A DNA stretch of 64,000 nucleotides from the NCBI GenBank assembly GCA_029817715.1, contig JARUPY010000090.1, positions 372,001-436,000 of the forward strand. Reading direction: 5' to 3'. The DNA is from Melastoma dodecandrum (Eukaryota; Streptophyta; Magnoliopsida; Myrtales; Melastomataceae). The number at the start of each line of letters is the position of its first letter. Positions within the stretch are counted from its first letter, which is position 1. Both the position numbers and the translations under genes were made by a program. The notes under the pieces were generated by a model. It was not told where the DNA came from. It did no database searches and saw only the letters and a list, made by a program, of their open reading frames with translations. Positions 33,791 to 42,808 of the stretch are shown here, in pieces.

Positions 33791-34997
33791 GGCTCGCCAC
33801 CAGGGCCGGCGTCGCGAAGCCGTCGGCGGGCTGCAGGCCGACCTTGAGCTGGTAGGCGTGAATGGCGTCGCGCGCCTTCGGGCCGAGCTTGCCGTCCTGC
33901 GAGCCGTCGTAGAGGCCGAGCGCCGCGAGCCGGGCCTGGATGACGGCCTTGTCCTTGCGCGACAGGTTGATCGGCTTGGCCGGCCACGCGACCGTCGGCG
34001 CCGCGCCGCCGGCGATCCGCTGCGCCAGAGAGCCGAGCGACAAGGCGTAGGAATCTGAATTGTTGTATTGTTTGATCACGAAGTAATCGGGAAATAGTAG
34101 GAACGCCGGCCCCGCCGCGCCGGACGGCAGGAACAGCGCCGCCTCGCCGTCGCCCGCCGGCGCACGGCCGTCGCCACGACGCAGGCCGAGCGCCGCCCAG
34201 TCCGCCGCGCTCGCGTGCAGGGTCGGGAACGCGAAGCCCTGCGGCAGCACGACGTCCTCGATCCACGGCTGGTTGGCGGCCCAGCCATTGCCGTGCATGA
34301 AGCTGGCGATCGAGGCGAGGATGTCCGGCGCGCTGGTCCAGATGTCGGGTGCCGCCTCGCCGCCCCCGGCGCTCACCGCATATTTCAGGTAGGCCGACGG
34401 CAGGAATTGCGGATCGCCCATCGCGCCCGCCCACGAGCCGACGAGGTTGTGCCGCGCGACCTCGCCCCGATCGATGATGAGCAGCGCCGCCGCGAACTCG
34501 TCGCGGAAGACGGGACGATCGGGCCGCACGTAGGCGAGCGTCGCCAGCGTGCGCACGATATCGTGGCCGCCGCGCGCGCGGCCGAAGTCGCTCTCCATGC
34601 CCCAGGCCGCGAGGCAGATCTCGCCCGGCACGCCGAAGCGCTGCTCGATCGCGGCGAGTTCGCCCTGGTATTGCGCGGCGAGCGCGCGGCCCTTGGCGAT
34701 GCGGCCGGCCGAGACCGCTTCGCGATAGTAGGTCTGCAGCGGCTTCTCGAACTCAGGCTGGCCGCCGGAGGAGCGCGGCACGGACGGATCGGGCGTCAAC
34801 CCGGCGATCGCGCTCTCGAAGGTCTCGCGCCGCACGCCCGCAGCCTTGGCGAGCGGCCAGAGCGACTCGAGAAAGCTCGCGAAGGGATCGGCGGCGAGCG
34901 CCGGCGCCGCGGCGAGGGCGGCCAGCAGGGCGAGCGCGGCGCGGCGGGTCGCGCCACCGGATGAGGGAGGTCGGCCTAAACGCTCGAAAGCCGTCAC
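33777..34997 (-). CDS. MltB-type lytic murein transglycosylase with peptidoglycan-binding domain
   Basis: 406-residue periplasmic enzyme that cleaves peptidoglycan glycan strands with formation of anhydro-muramic ends. After a signal peptide (ending ALA near residue 35) comes the MltB catalytic domain: AAWGMESDFGRA contains the catalytic Glu, then RPVFRDEFAAAL and GSWAGAMGDPQFLPSAYLKYA. The last 60 residues are a PGRP-type binding domain (IQARLAALGLYDGSQDGKLGPKARDAI). The GTG at 34997 is chosen because GGAAGG lies seven bases upstream; longer readings run into a degenerate repeat. Confidence 0.9.
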   Translation of the reverse strand: MTAFERLGRPPSSGGATRRAALALLAALAAAPALAADPFASFLESLWPLAKAAGVRRETFESAIAGLTPDPSVPRSSGGQPEFEKPLQTYYREAVSAGRIAKGRALAAQYQGELAAIEQRFGVPGEICLAAWGMESDFGRARGGHDIVRTLATLAYVRPDRPVFRDEFAAALLIIDRGEVARHNLVGSWAGAMGDPQFLPSAYLKYAVSAGGGEAAPDIWTSAPDILASIASFMHGNGWAANQPWIEDVVLPQGFAFPTLHASAADWAALGLRRGDGRAPAGDGEAALFLPSGAAGPAFLLFPDYFVIKQYNNSDSYALSLGSLAQRIAGGAAPTVAWPAKPINLSRKDKAVIQARLAALGLYDGSQDGKLGPKARDAIHAYQLKVGLQPADGFATPALVASLRGR

Positions 34998-35017
34998 CAA
35001 AAACCTTCCGGCAGATC

Positions 35018-35071
35018 GCTCATTCGACCCCGCTTTGCGAGGCGGCCATCTCCCGCAGGTCGGGGAAGGAG
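35018..35071. repeat. Degenerate single copy of the double-hairpin repeat
   Basis: CATTCGACCCCGCTTTGCGA followed by CCATCTCCCG and GGGGAAGGAG matches the family consensus with several changes. It has no inverted partner and sits just upstream of the transglycosylase start. Confidence 0.6.
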
Positions 35072-35235
35072 CGGCCGCGCGCTTCATCATCGACGGCGCA
35101 GGGCTTCGCATGCCGCGACGTCCGCTTCAACGGCGGAGGACCACCCGCTGACTCTAAACCATCTTCCCCGGCGCGAGAGGAACGGTTCGGGATGGCCGCC
35201 GTTGCCGGTAACAAATGTAGTGGGAGGTATAGCCG

Positions 35236-35322
35236 ATGTTGACCGGAACTCTTCTTTGGCTCATCGGCATCCCGATCCCCGTCATCATCCTGATCTGGTT
35301 CTTCTTCCTGCGCGGCAGGTAG
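35236..35322 (+). CDS. 28-residue single-span membrane peptide
   Basis: A short gene with ATG at 35236 and TAG at 35320-35322, preceded by GGGAGG at the right distance. The product is almost entirely one hydrophobic helix (WLIGIPIPVIILIWFFFL) ending in RGR, so it should insert with a cytoplasmic basic tail. I cannot name the family. Ribosome site and composition together support it as real. Confidence 0.6.
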   Translation: MLTGTLLWLIGIPIPVIILIWFFFLRGR

Positions 35323-35338
35323 CGCTGCAGGTAAAGCC

Positions 35339-35590
35339 TCAGTCGGCTGTCGGCAGGCGGCGGATCGTGAACTCGATCTGCCCGTCAGACAGCTCGCGCC
35401 ACGATTCGATCTCGGTCATGTAGGCGGCCTTGGGGAAGGCGGAAAACCATTCGTGCGCGACGGCGCGCGCCTCGTTGCGCGGGAGGGTGAAGGTCTCGCG
35501 GCGCCACATGCTTTCGCTGCGGCTGCGGGCCCGGCGCTTCTCGCCGAGCGCCTGCGCGACCTCAGACGGTGACCTTCGCCCCGCGGCCAT
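35339..35590 (-). CDS. Small hypothetical protein
   Basis: 83 residues, soluble and basic at the N-terminus, with ETFTLPRNEARAVAHEWFSAFPKAAYMTEIESWREL as the conserved-looking core. GGGAG is placed correctly before the ATG at 35590. Family not recognised. It is convergent with the 28-residue membrane peptide gene (16 bp between them) and lies 140 bp downstream of the DUF2934 gene. Confidence 0.6.
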   Translation of the reverse strand: MAAGRRSPSEVAQALGEKRRARSRSESMWRRETFTLPRNEARAVAHEWFSAFPKAAYMTEIESWRELSDGQIEFTIRRLPTAD

Positions 35591-35730
35591 GCCGGATACT
35601 CCCACGCGCGGCACGATCGCACGTGCCACGCGGCCCAGGTTAGTCGGGCCGGTGCGGCGCTGCAATCGATTCGCGTTGGGAGCGGAAAGCGGGCCAAACG
35701 TGACGGTGGCGATCGCCGCCCGCGCGCAGC

Positions 35731-36009
35731 TCAGAGGCTCGCCGAGACCTCGGCCTTTGCCTTTTTGGAAGCGGGCTTCGCAGACTTTAAGCCAGACTTG
35801 GCGGCCGTCTTCTTTGCCGCAACCTTGGCGGCAGGCTTGGCGGCGCGCTTCGCCGGGGCCGTCTGGGTCAGGATGACGACCGGCGCCTCGGCCTTCACGG
35901 CCTGCTCGGCCATCGCCCAGTGCTCGTGCTCGTGGCCGTCGGCCATGCCGCCGGCGATCCACAGATGATAGGCGCGTTCCCGAACCAGATCCTCGAACGA
36001 GATGTCCAT
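35731..36009 (-). CDS. DUF2934 family protein
   Basis: 92 residues. The N-terminal 38 residues (ERAYHLWIAGGMADGHEHEHWAMAE) match DUF2934, a short motif of unknown function common in rhizobia. The rest is a basic Lys/Ala tail (KPAAKVAAKKTAAK), similar to histone H1-like or nucleoid proteins, so DNA binding is possible but not shown. It has its own 5' region. Confidence 0.8.
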   Translation of the reverse strand: MDISFEDLVRERAYHLWIAGGMADGHEHEHWAMAEQAVKAEAPVVILTQTAPAKRAAKPAAKVAAKKTAAKSGLKSAKPASKKAKAEVSASL

Positions 36010-36426
36010 GATGCGATGTCCCTTGCCGCCTGCCGTCGTGCAGCGATGCGCTCAACAAAGCGTGCATTGGTTAATCGACGGTTAACGCTGCGATGAGGCG
36101 CGTTCGGCGCCGCTACAGTCGTGCCTCTCCCGAGATGCGGCGCGCCACGACATTGCCTACATGCGCCGCACGATTGCCTCATGTCTTTCCACATAGCTGC
36201 GCGAGCCACGGAAATAGGCCGCGGCGCTGCGCCTATAGTGTGCAAACGCAAATATGTCTGCTCAATAAGCCGACAGTCGGTGTCGCACGGCCACGCCAAG
36301 GCTCGCCGCGACGCGGGCCGGCCGACCCGCTGCGAAAGGCGTAGACCTATGTGACGAGGGAGCGCCCGAGGCCGGCAATGCTAGCCTTCGCACCAGCGGC
36401 AATATTGCTGCCGCCGTCGAGACCGA
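36010..36426. other. Intergenic, no gene recognised
   Basis: 417 bp between the DUF2934 gene and the following ORF. Several short open frames exist, but none has a ribosome site or a recognisable product. Some AT-rich stretches near 36060 and 36230 could be promoters. Confidence 0.4.
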
Positions 36427-36768
36427 ATGGGTGTGCTGGTGCACCATGGCATCACGGTCGTTCCGGGGAGCCTCACCGCGATCCTCGAAAAGCAGCCGGG
36501 TCGCCGCCGCGGCGACCGCCTCCTCGTCATCGTCGACGTCGAGGCCGAGGCGAACTGTCCGCTCGATCTCGTCGCCACCGCGCCGCAGGGCATCAATCCG
36601 CTGATCAAGTTGCTCCGCATCCGCTCGGGCATCGCCTCTGGGGCGCCGGGCGCGGCAAAGGTGCGCCGCACGCTCCGCTACGAGGAAGCGCCCGCCGCTG
36701 ACTACCAAGAGGTCTGGCTCGGCGAAGGCGACGCCGCCATCTCGGCCAAGGTGGCGCTGGTGATGTGA
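36427..36768 (+). CDS. Hypothetical protein
   Basis: 113 residues with a plausible folded core (GDRLLVIVDVEAEANCPLD and INPLIKLLRIRSG) and codon use like its neighbours. No family recognised. The ATG at 36427 has only a weak ribosome site, so the start is uncertain. A repeat pair follows 40 bp downstream. Confidence 0.45.
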   Translation: MGVLVHHGITVVPGSLTAILEKQPGRRRGDRLLVIVDVEAEANCPLDLVATAPQGINPLIKLLRIRSGIASGAPGAAKVRRTLRYEEAPAADYQEVWLGEGDAAISAKVALVM

Positions 36769-36808
36769 GCGCGGTTTGTCCGCGTGTGAGCTCGCGGCCG
36801 GGGCCGCG

Positions 36809-36994
36809 CTCCTTCTCCCGTCTCGACGGGAGAAGGTGGCCCGACGAAGTCGGGTCGGATGAGGGCGGCGCCGGAATGGCTGTCCCTTTGGGCAGGCTGC
36901 ACCCCAACGGCCGAGCCTCGAGGCCTTCCGGCACCGCCCTCATCCGACCTCGCTTCGCGAGGCCACCTTCTTCCGCGCGTTGCGGGAGAAGGGG
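36809..36994. repeat. REPIN-like inverted repeat pair
   Basis: Head-to-head copies at 36809-36865 and 36936-36994, spacer 70 bp, same consensus as the other pairs. The right copy has small changes in its outer hairpin (CTTCTTCCGCG arm). Confidence 0.88.
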
Positions 36995-37017
36995 TCGCGA
37001 ACCGACGCGCAGCCGAC

Positions 37018-37053
37018 AACAAAAAAGGGCCGCGCGTCGCCGCACGGCCCTTC
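37018..37053 (-). terminator. Rho-independent terminator of the DUF4142 gene
   Basis: On the minus strand a GC-rich hairpin (AGGGCCGTGCGGCG with CGCGCGGCCCT) is followed by TTTTTTG. It lies 24 bp after the DUF4142 stop codon. Confidence 0.85.
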
Positions 37054-37076
37054 CAACTCACAATTACGCGTGACGC

Positions 37077-37628
37077 CTACATCGCGCCGGGCTTGCCGGC
37101 AGCGAGGTGCTCGGCCATCTGCAGGTGCTCGCGGACGATCGGGGTGGCCTCCTTCGCGGCGGCGACGATCGGCGCGGATTCGCCCGACGTGTCGTAGGCC
37201 TCATGCAGCGCCAGCGCCTTCTTGTGCGAGGCGACGGCCTGCTCGAGATAGGCGCGGTCGAACGCCTTGCCGCTGAGACCCTCGAGCTTGGCGGCCATGG
37301 CCTGCTGCTCGGCCGTCATCGCGGGCGGCGGCGGCACGGCCATGCCGGCCTTCTTCAGCGCCGCATGCAATCCTTCGGTGGTCTTGGTGTGATCGCGAAC
37401 CATCATCATGCCGAACTTGCGCAGTTCGGGCGAGCCGACCTTCTCGGCCAGCTTGCCTTCCTTGATCTCGAACTCGTCGGACTGCGCGGCCATCTTGACG
37501 AACTCCGGCGTCGTCACCGCCATCGTGCTAGCTGGCGCCGCCTTCATCGCCGTCTGCGCGACGGCGGGCATCGCGACCGCCGTAAGCAGCGCTGCCGTGA
37601 TCGCGCCGATATTGTATATTTTGGTCAT
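37077..37628 (-). CDS. DUF4142 exported protein
   Basis: 183 residues. A signal peptide (residues 1-24, ending AVAQ) is followed by the helical DUF4142 domain: TPEFVKMAAQSDEFEIKEGKLA, FGMMMVRDHTKTTEGL and the late REHLQMAEHL, a ferritin-like four-helix pattern. Family members are common in rhizobia and respond to stress; their biochemical role is not established. AGGAG precedes the ATG at 37628 at good distance. It has its own terminator. Confidence 0.85.
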   Translation of the reverse strand: MTKIYNIGAITAALLTAVAMPAVAQTAMKAAPASTMAVTTPEFVKMAAQSDEFEIKEGKLAEKVGSPELRKFGMMMVRDHTKTTEGLHAALKKAGMAVPPPPAMTAEQQAMAAKLEGLSGKAFDRAYLEQAVASHKKALALHEAYDTSGESAPIVAAAKEATPIVREHLQMAEHLAAGKPGAM

Positions 37629-37817
37629 GGATTGCTCCTGCATCCGTTTGTAGGCGAATGATGCCGCCCCATGCCGGTTCCTAGAAACCCGGCGTGCGAC
37701 AACGTGCGCATGATGCAGTGCGGCCAAGATGCCGCAGGACCTCTCCTGTCTGCAGATACGTTCGTGCCGGCGCGCGCAGCCGATGCTGCCGGAACCCGCC
37801 AGATCCAGGATGAGAGC

Positions 37818-38030
37818 ATGTCGACCGATAAGCCTTCGACGATGGACCAGCTGAGAAAGCTGATCGGCTCCGACGGCGCGTCGAAATCCGAGCAGGACCG
37901 CGCACCGGCGCCGGCCGCGTCCCCGCTCGGGACGGACGACGAGGCGGGCGGCTCGACGCCGACGTCCGAGCGGATCGAGATGGCGCGTGTGGCGGAGGAG
38001 CGCATCAAGGCCTCCGCCGCGAAGAAGTAG
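37818..38030 (+). CDS. Small hydrophilic protein
   Basis: 70 residues, soluble, mostly disordered-looking (DRAPAPAASPLGTDDEAGGS) with a C-terminal helix IEMARVAEERIKASAA. CCAGGATGAG precedes the ATG at 37818. No family recognised. It is divergent from DUF4142 and convergent with pheS, 24 bp apart. Confidence 0.6.
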   Translation: MSTDKPSTMDQLRKLIGSDGASKSEQDRAPAPAASPLGTDDEAGGSTPTSERIEMARVAEERIKASAAKK

Positions 38031-38054
38031 CGGCGGTCGCGCCGGGCGGCCGCG

Positions 38055-39134
38055 TCAGGTCAGCCCGGCGATCAGGCTCGGCACGTCCAACGGCCTGAAG
38101 CCGTAGTGCCGCAGCCAGCGGATGTCGCTTTCGAAGAAGGCGCGCAGGTCCGGCATGCCGTATTTCAGCATGGCGATGCGGTCGATCCCGATGCCCCAGG
38201 CGAAGCCCTGGTAGATGTCGGGGTCGATCCCGCAATTCCGCAGCACGTTCGGGTGCACCATGCCGCAGCCCAAGATCTCGAGCCAATCCTCGCCCTCGCC
38301 GAAGCGGATCTCGCCGTCGCGGCGGGCGCATTGGATGTCGACCTCCATCGAGGGCTCGGTGAAGGGGAAGTAGCTCGGGCGGAAGCGCATCTTGACGCTG
38401 TCGACCTCGAAGAACGCCTTCAGGAACTCCTCGAGCACCCACTTCAGATTGCCCATGTCGGCGCTGCGGTCGATCACCAGGCCCTCGACCTGGTGGAACA
38501 TCGGCGTGTGCGTCTGGTCGGAATCGCAGCGGTAGGTGCGGCCGGGGCAGATCACGCGGATCGGCGGCGCCTGGTTCAGCATGGTGCGCACCTGCACGGG
38601 GCTCGTGTGGGTGCGGAGCAGCTTGCGCGTGCCGTCGGGGCCGGCCGGGAAGAAGAAGGTGTCGTGCATCTCCCGCGCCGGGTGGTCCGGCGGGAAGTTC
38701 AGCTTAGTGAAATTGTAGTCGTCGCTCTCGATGTCGGGCCCCTCGGCGATCGAGAAGCCCATGTCGGCGAAGATCACGCTGAGCTCGTCCATCACCTGTG
38801 TGATGGGGTGGATGCGGCCGGTCTCGAGCGGGCTCGGGCGCACGGGCAGGGTGACGTCGACGGTCTCGGCGGCGAGGCGGGCTTCGAGCGCAGCCTCGCG
38901 CAGCGTCTCGCGACGGGCGTCGAAGGCTGCGACCACCTTGTCCTTCAGCGCGTTGATCTCGGCGCCGCGCGCCTTGCGCTCGTCGGGCGCCATCTTGCCG
39001 AGCGTGGCGAGGAGCGCCGAGATCGCGCCCTTCTTGCCGAGCGCGGCGACGCGCGCCTGGTCGAGGGTCGCTTCGTCCGCGGCGGCGGCGATCGCGGCGA
39101 GGGTTTCGGCTTCGAGGGCGGCAAGGTCGGACAT
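38055..39134 (-). CDS. pheS: Phenylalanine--tRNA ligase alpha subunit
   Basis: 359-residue class II aminoacyl-tRNA synthetase subunit. An N-terminal coiled-coil region (residues 1-85) binds tRNA; the catalytic domain shows [51 protein letters not shown] and the C-terminal [22 protein letters not shown], all diagnostic. The pheT gene usually follows; here the next feature downstream on this strand is absent (the neighbour is a small gene on the plus strand), so pheS appears separated from pheT. Confidence 0.97.
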   Translation of the reverse strand: MSDLAALEAETLAAIAAAADEATLDQARVAALGKKGAISALLATLGKMAPDERKARGAEINALKDKVVAAFDARRETLREAALEARLAAETVDVTLPVRPSPLETGRIHPITQVMDELSVIFADMGFSIAEGPDIESDDYNFTKLNFPPDHPAREMHDTFFFPAGPDGTRKLLRTHTSPVQVRTMLNQAPPIRVICPGRTYRCDSDQTHTPMFHQVEGLVIDRSADMGNLKWVLEEFLKAFFEVDSVKMRFRPSYFPFTEPSMEVDIQCARRDGEIRFGEGEDWLEILGCGMVHPNVLRNCGIDPDIYQGFAWGIGIDRIAMLKYGMPDLRAFFESDIRWLRHYGFRPLDVPSLIAGLT

Positions 39135-39220
39135 GGCCGGCCAAGTGCCACGAAGGGGCGGATGGTGTCGAGAGGGCGGGGTGACGGCGCAGCCGTTGTT
39201 GCCCGCCCCGCGGTCGGCGA

Positions 39221-39526
39221 CGTCATTGCGAGCCGAAGGCGAAGCAACCCAGGGGCCGCAGGGCTCGACGGATGCCTGCTGCCGCCCCTGGGTTGCTTCG
39301 CTTCGCTCGCAATGACGGCCCTACGAGTTCGCCATGTCCGGCACGCGAGCGGAATGCAGCGCCTCGCGGCCGCCGTCATTGCGAGCCGAAGGCGAAGCAA
39401 CCCAGGGGCCGCAGGGCTCGACGGATGCCTGCTGCCGCCCCTGGGTTGCTTCGCTTCGCTCGCAATGACGGCCCTAGAAGCTCGCCAAGTCCAGCACGCG
39501 CGCGGAGTGCAGCGCCTCGCGGCCGG
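39221..39526. repeat. 153-bp tandem duplication carrying a long palindrome
   Basis: Two adjacent copies, 39221-39373 and 39374-39526. Each begins with a 97-bp imperfect palindrome whose ends read CGTCATTGCGAG and CTCGCAATGACG, identical in both copies as far as I can check. Each then has a 54-bp tail that matches the 3' end of the flavoprotein gene. In the right copy the tail is the actual gene end; in the left it has several substitutions. Confidence 0.88.
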
Positions 39527-42359
39527 CGAGGTCGGCGATCTGGTGGCGGCAGGAGGTGCCGTCGGCGACGATGAGCGCGTCGGGGGCGGCGGCGCGCACG
39601 GCGGGGAGCAGGGACAGCTCGGCCATCGCCTTGGAGGCCTCGAGCGTTTCGGCGCCGTAGCCGAAGGCGCCGGCCATGCCGCAGCAGGAGGATTCGATCG
39701 GCGTCACCTCCAGCCCGTCGACGAGCCGCAGCGCCGCCAGGCCGCTGGGGAAGGCGCCGAAGGCCTTCTGGTGGCAGTGGCCGTGCACATGTGCGGTGCC
39801 GGCGCGGGCGAAGCGGCCGCGGGCCGCGTCGGCACGCTCGGCGACCAGCTCGCCGAAGAGCTTTGCGCGCTGGGCCAGCGCCTCCGCCTCGGGGCCCGGT
39901 AGCAGAGCGGGGATCTCGTCGCGCAGCGTCATCAGGCAGGAGGGCTCGAGCCCGACGATCGGCGCCGTGCCGCCGGCGAGTGCGGCGAGCAGGCGCCGCG
40001 CCTCGGCCCGCGCGCGCTCGACCATCCCCGCGGAGAGGTAGGTACGGCCGCAGCACAGTGGGCGACCGCGCGGCGCCACCGGGCGCAGGCCGAGGCGGCG
40101 CAGCACGCGCGCGCCGGCGCGCAGGTTCTCGGGCTCGAACCAGCGGTTGAACGTGTCGGCGAAAAGGATCACCTCGTCCGCCGCGCCGGTCGGGGCGTCG
40201 ATCTCGGCGTCGCGGAAGGCATCGCGGCGGAACGCGGGCAGCGGACGCGAGGCCGCGAAGCCGAGCGTGCGCTCGCCGATCCGGCGCAGCAGCGGGCTCG
40301 CGTTGCGGAGATTGGAGAGCGGCGCAAGCGCCGACGCCCACGGCGCGGTGCGCGGCAGCTCGGCGACCAGGCGCTCGCGCCACGCGATGCCGTGCGTCGC
40401 GGCGCGGGCGGCATTGGCCTCGATCTTCATGCGCGCCATGTCGACGCCCGTCGGGCACTCGCGCTTGCACGCCTTGCAGGAGACGCAGAGCTTCAGCGCC
40501 TCGGCGACGTCGTCGCTGGCCAAGCCATCGCGCCCGAGCTGGCCGGTCAGCGCGAGGCGCAGCGTGTTGGCGCGGCCGCGCGTGAGATGCCGTTCGTCGC
40601 GGGTGATGCGGTAGGACGGGCACATCGCGCCGGCGTCGAATTTCCGGCAGGTGCCGTTGTTGTTGCACATCTCGACGGCGCCGAGCAGGCCGCCCTGCGG
40701 GCCGGGCCACGCCGACCAGTCGAGCGCCGGCGCGACATCGAGCGCGGCATAGTCCGGCGGGTAACGAAACAGCGAGCGGTCGTCGAACTTCGGCGCGCGC
40801 ACGACGCGGCCGGGGTTGAGCAGGCCGGCGGGGTCGAACGCGTCCTTCACCTCTTCGAAGGCGCGCGCGAGGCGGCCGCCGAACATCGGTTCGTTGAACT
40901 CGCTGCGGGCGATGCCGTCGCCATGCTCGCCGCTGTGGCTGCCCTTGTAGGCGCGCACGAGGTCGAAGCATTCCTCGGCGATGGCGCGCATGGCTTTGAC
41001 GTCGCCCTCGCGCTTCATGTCGAGGACGGGCCGCACGTGCAGGCAGCCGACGGAGGCGTGCGCGTAATAGGTTGGACGCGTGCCGTGCCGCGCGAAGACC
41101 GCGTTGAGGCGCTCGGTGTAGGCGGCGAGGTCATCGAGGTCGACGGCGCAATCCTCGATGAAGGAGATCGGCTTTCCGGCGCTCTTCTCCGACATCATGA
41201 TGTTGAGCCCGGCCTCGCGCACCTCGGCGATGTCGGCCTGGAAGCGCGGGTCGATCGCCCGCACGATCGCCTTCGGGTGGCCGATGTCGCCCATCAGCTC
41301 GTCGAGGCGATCGAGGTGCCGGGTCAGCGCGTCGACGTCGTCGCCGTGGAACTCGACCAGCAGCAGGGCCTGCGGCTCGCCGATCAGCATGCGCTCGATC
41401 GTCGGCTGGTAGATCGCGATCCCGCGGCCGAGGTCGATCATGGTGCGGTCGACGAGCTCGACGGCCTCGGGATCGAGCGTCACGAGGTGGCGCGTCGCCT
41501 CCATCGCGGCGCGGAAGGTCGGGAACTGGCAGATGCCGACCACCTTCTTCGGCTTGATCGGCGCGAGCTTCAAAAGCAGCCGCTCGGAGAGCGCCAGCGT
41601 GCCCTCGGAGCCGACGAGCAGGCGGGCGAGGTTGTCGCGGCCGGCGGCTCGCGCCTGCGGGGTCAGCGCATCGATGTTGTAGCCGCCGACGCGGCGGAGC
41701 TGGCGCGGGAAGCGCGCCGCGATCTCGTCGGCCTCGCGGGCGCCCAGCGCACGCAGCGCGGCGATGAGGGTCGCCGGCTCGCGCGTCGCGTCCGCCGGGC
41801 CGAAGCGATGGCGGCTGCCGTCGGCGAGCAGCGCGTCGATCGCGAGCACGTTGTCGGCCATCAAACCGTAGCGGATGCTTTTCGCGCCGCAGGAATTGTT
41901 GCCGGCCATGCCGCCGATCGTGCAGCGCTGGTGGGTCGAGGGATCGACGGGGAAGAACAGGCCGTGCGGCTTCAGCGCCGCATTGAGATGGCCGAGCACG
42001 AGGCCGGGCTCGACCAGCGCCGTGCGCGCCGCGACGTCGACCTCCACCACCTTGCGCAGGTGTTTCGAGCAGTCGAGGACGATCGCGCGGTTGACGGTCT
42101 GGCCGCACTGGCTGGTGCCGCCGCCGCGCGGCAGGACGGGCACGCCGTAGTCGCGGGCGATGGCGAGCGTCGCCTGCAGGTCGTCGCGCGTGCGTGGTAC
42201 GACGACGCCGAGCGGCTCGACCTGGTAGATCGAGGCGTCGGTGGAAAAGCGCCCGCGGTCGGCGCGCCCGAACAGGACCTCGCCTTCCACCTCGCGTCGC
42301 AGCGCGGCGGCGAGCGCGGGATCGCCGGGGGCGACGCGGACGGCTTCGGACATGGTCAT
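39474..42359 (-). CDS. FAD- and Fe-S-binding oxidoreductase, D-2-hydroxyglutarate dehydrogenase-like (YdiJ type)
   Basis: 961-residue fusion protein. The N-terminal half is a VAO/FAD_binding_4 domain: VLPRGGGTSQCGQTVN near residue 75, HQRCTIGGMAGNNSCG near 135, and the lactate/2-hydroxyglutarate dehydrogenase-type C-terminal domain with GSHSGEHGDGIARSEF near 480. The second half is GlcF-like with a 4Fe-4S motif CVSCKACKRECP near 640 and two CCG-type modules (RPLCCGRTYL, ESSCCGMAG). It probably oxidises D-2-hydroxyacids at the membrane and passes electrons to quinone. ATGs at 42359 and 42353 are both possible. The gene end lies within a tandem duplication. Confidence 0.88.
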   Translation of the reverse strand: MTMSEAVRVAPGDPALAAALRREVEGEVLFGRADRGRFSTDASIYQVEPLGVVVPRTRDDLQATLAIARDYGVPVLPRGGGTSQCGQTVNRAIVLDCSKHLRKVVEVDVAARTALVEPGLVLGHLNAALKPHGLFFPVDPSTHQRCTIGGMAGNNSCGAKSIRYGLMADNVLAIDALLADGSRHRFGPADATREPATLIAALRALGAREADEIAARFPRQLRRVGGYNIDALTPQARAAGRDNLARLLVGSEGTLALSERLLLKLAPIKPKKVVGICQFPTFRAAMEATRHLVTLDPEAVELVDRTMIDLGRGIAIYQPTIERMLIGEPQALLLVEFHGDDVDALTRHLDRLDELMGDIGHPKAIVRAIDPRFQADIAEVREAGLNIMMSEKSAGKPISFIEDCAVDLDDLAAYTERLNAVFARHGTRPTYYAHASVGCLHVRPVLDMKREGDVKAMRAIAEECFDLVRAYKGSHSGEHGDGIARSEFNEPMFGGRLARAFEEVKDAFDPAGLLNPGRVVRAPKFDDRSLFRYPPDYAALDVAPALDWSAWPGPQGGLLGAVEMCNNNGTCRKFDAGAMCPSYRITRDERHLTRGRANTLRLALTGQLGRDGLASDDVAEALKLCVSCKACKRECPTGVDMARMKIEANAARAATHGIAWRERLVAELPRTAPWASALAPLSNLRNASPLLRRIGERTLGFAASRPLPAFRRDAFRDAEIDAPTGAADEVILFADTFNRWFEPENLRAGARVLRRLGLRPVAPRGRPLCCGRTYLSAGMVERARAEARRLLAALAGGTAPIVGLEPSCLMTLRDEIPALLPGPEAEALAQRAKLFGELVAERADAARGRFARAGTAHVHGHCHQKAFGAFPSGLAALRLVDGLEVTPIESSCCGMAGAFGYGAETLEASKAMAELSLLPAVRAAAPDALIVADGTSCRHQIADLAGREALHSARVLDLASF

Positions 42360-42405
42360 GGGCGAGGCGTTACGCCTCGTCCGGTTTGAGAGCAATCCGG
42401 CGAAG

Positions 42406-42615
42406 TTACGCGGCCAGGGCCAGCGCGTCCGTCGCCGGCGCGGCGGCTGTGCCGCCGATGAGGAGATCGAAGGGGACGCGGATGCCGCTCTTGTCGCTGA
42501 CCTCCACCTTGCAGCCCGGCATCTGGGCTGCCTGCAGGATGGCCATCATCTCCGTCACGTTCGTTGCGGCACGGACCCAGGTCAGGCCCGGCGTGCGCAC
42601 GGTCAACTCGTACAC
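42406..42615 (-). CDS. Small hypothetical protein
   Basis: 69 residues with YELTVRTPGLTWVRAATNV, EMMAILQAAQMPGCKV and VPFDLLIG, compatible with a small alpha-beta fold. Start at the GTG 42615 is preferred because CGAGGA lies eight bases upstream; a TTG at 42660 is the only longer option. No family recognised. It stands 47 bp upstream of the flavoprotein gene and may be co-transcribed. Confidence 0.55.
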   Translation of the reverse strand: MYELTVRTPGLTWVRAATNVTEMMAILQAAQMPGCKVEVSDKSGIRVPFDLLIGGTAAAPATDALALAA

Positions 42616-42768
42616 GAAAGCGTCCTCGCGGCTCGAAAATCGATGCGAGGGATAATGCAATTATATTGCGCGCAAATTAAGGTGGCGCCAGTAATTTGCC
42701 GCGCGTGTGGGCGGCGCGACACACCGCGGGCTGCGCGTTCGCGAAGCCGGCGCCGATGGTGGGGGCTC

Positions 42769-42798
42769 GCATCCTTCTCCCGCTCGGGCGAAGGATGC
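42769..42798. repeat. Hairpin downstream of gcrA
   Basis: Perfect 9-bp arms GCATCCTTC and GAAGGATGC around a 12-base loop that contains a further TCCCG / CGGGC pairing. It resembles a degenerate half of the dispersed repeat and may act as a terminator-like structure 3' of gcrA, though no T-run follows. Confidence 0.5.
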
Positions 42799-42808
42799 GG
42801 CTTTGGCC

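Noticed and set aside
39221..39526. CRISPR array
   Set aside because: Only two units, 153 bp long, with tails matching a flanking gene; it is a tandem duplication.
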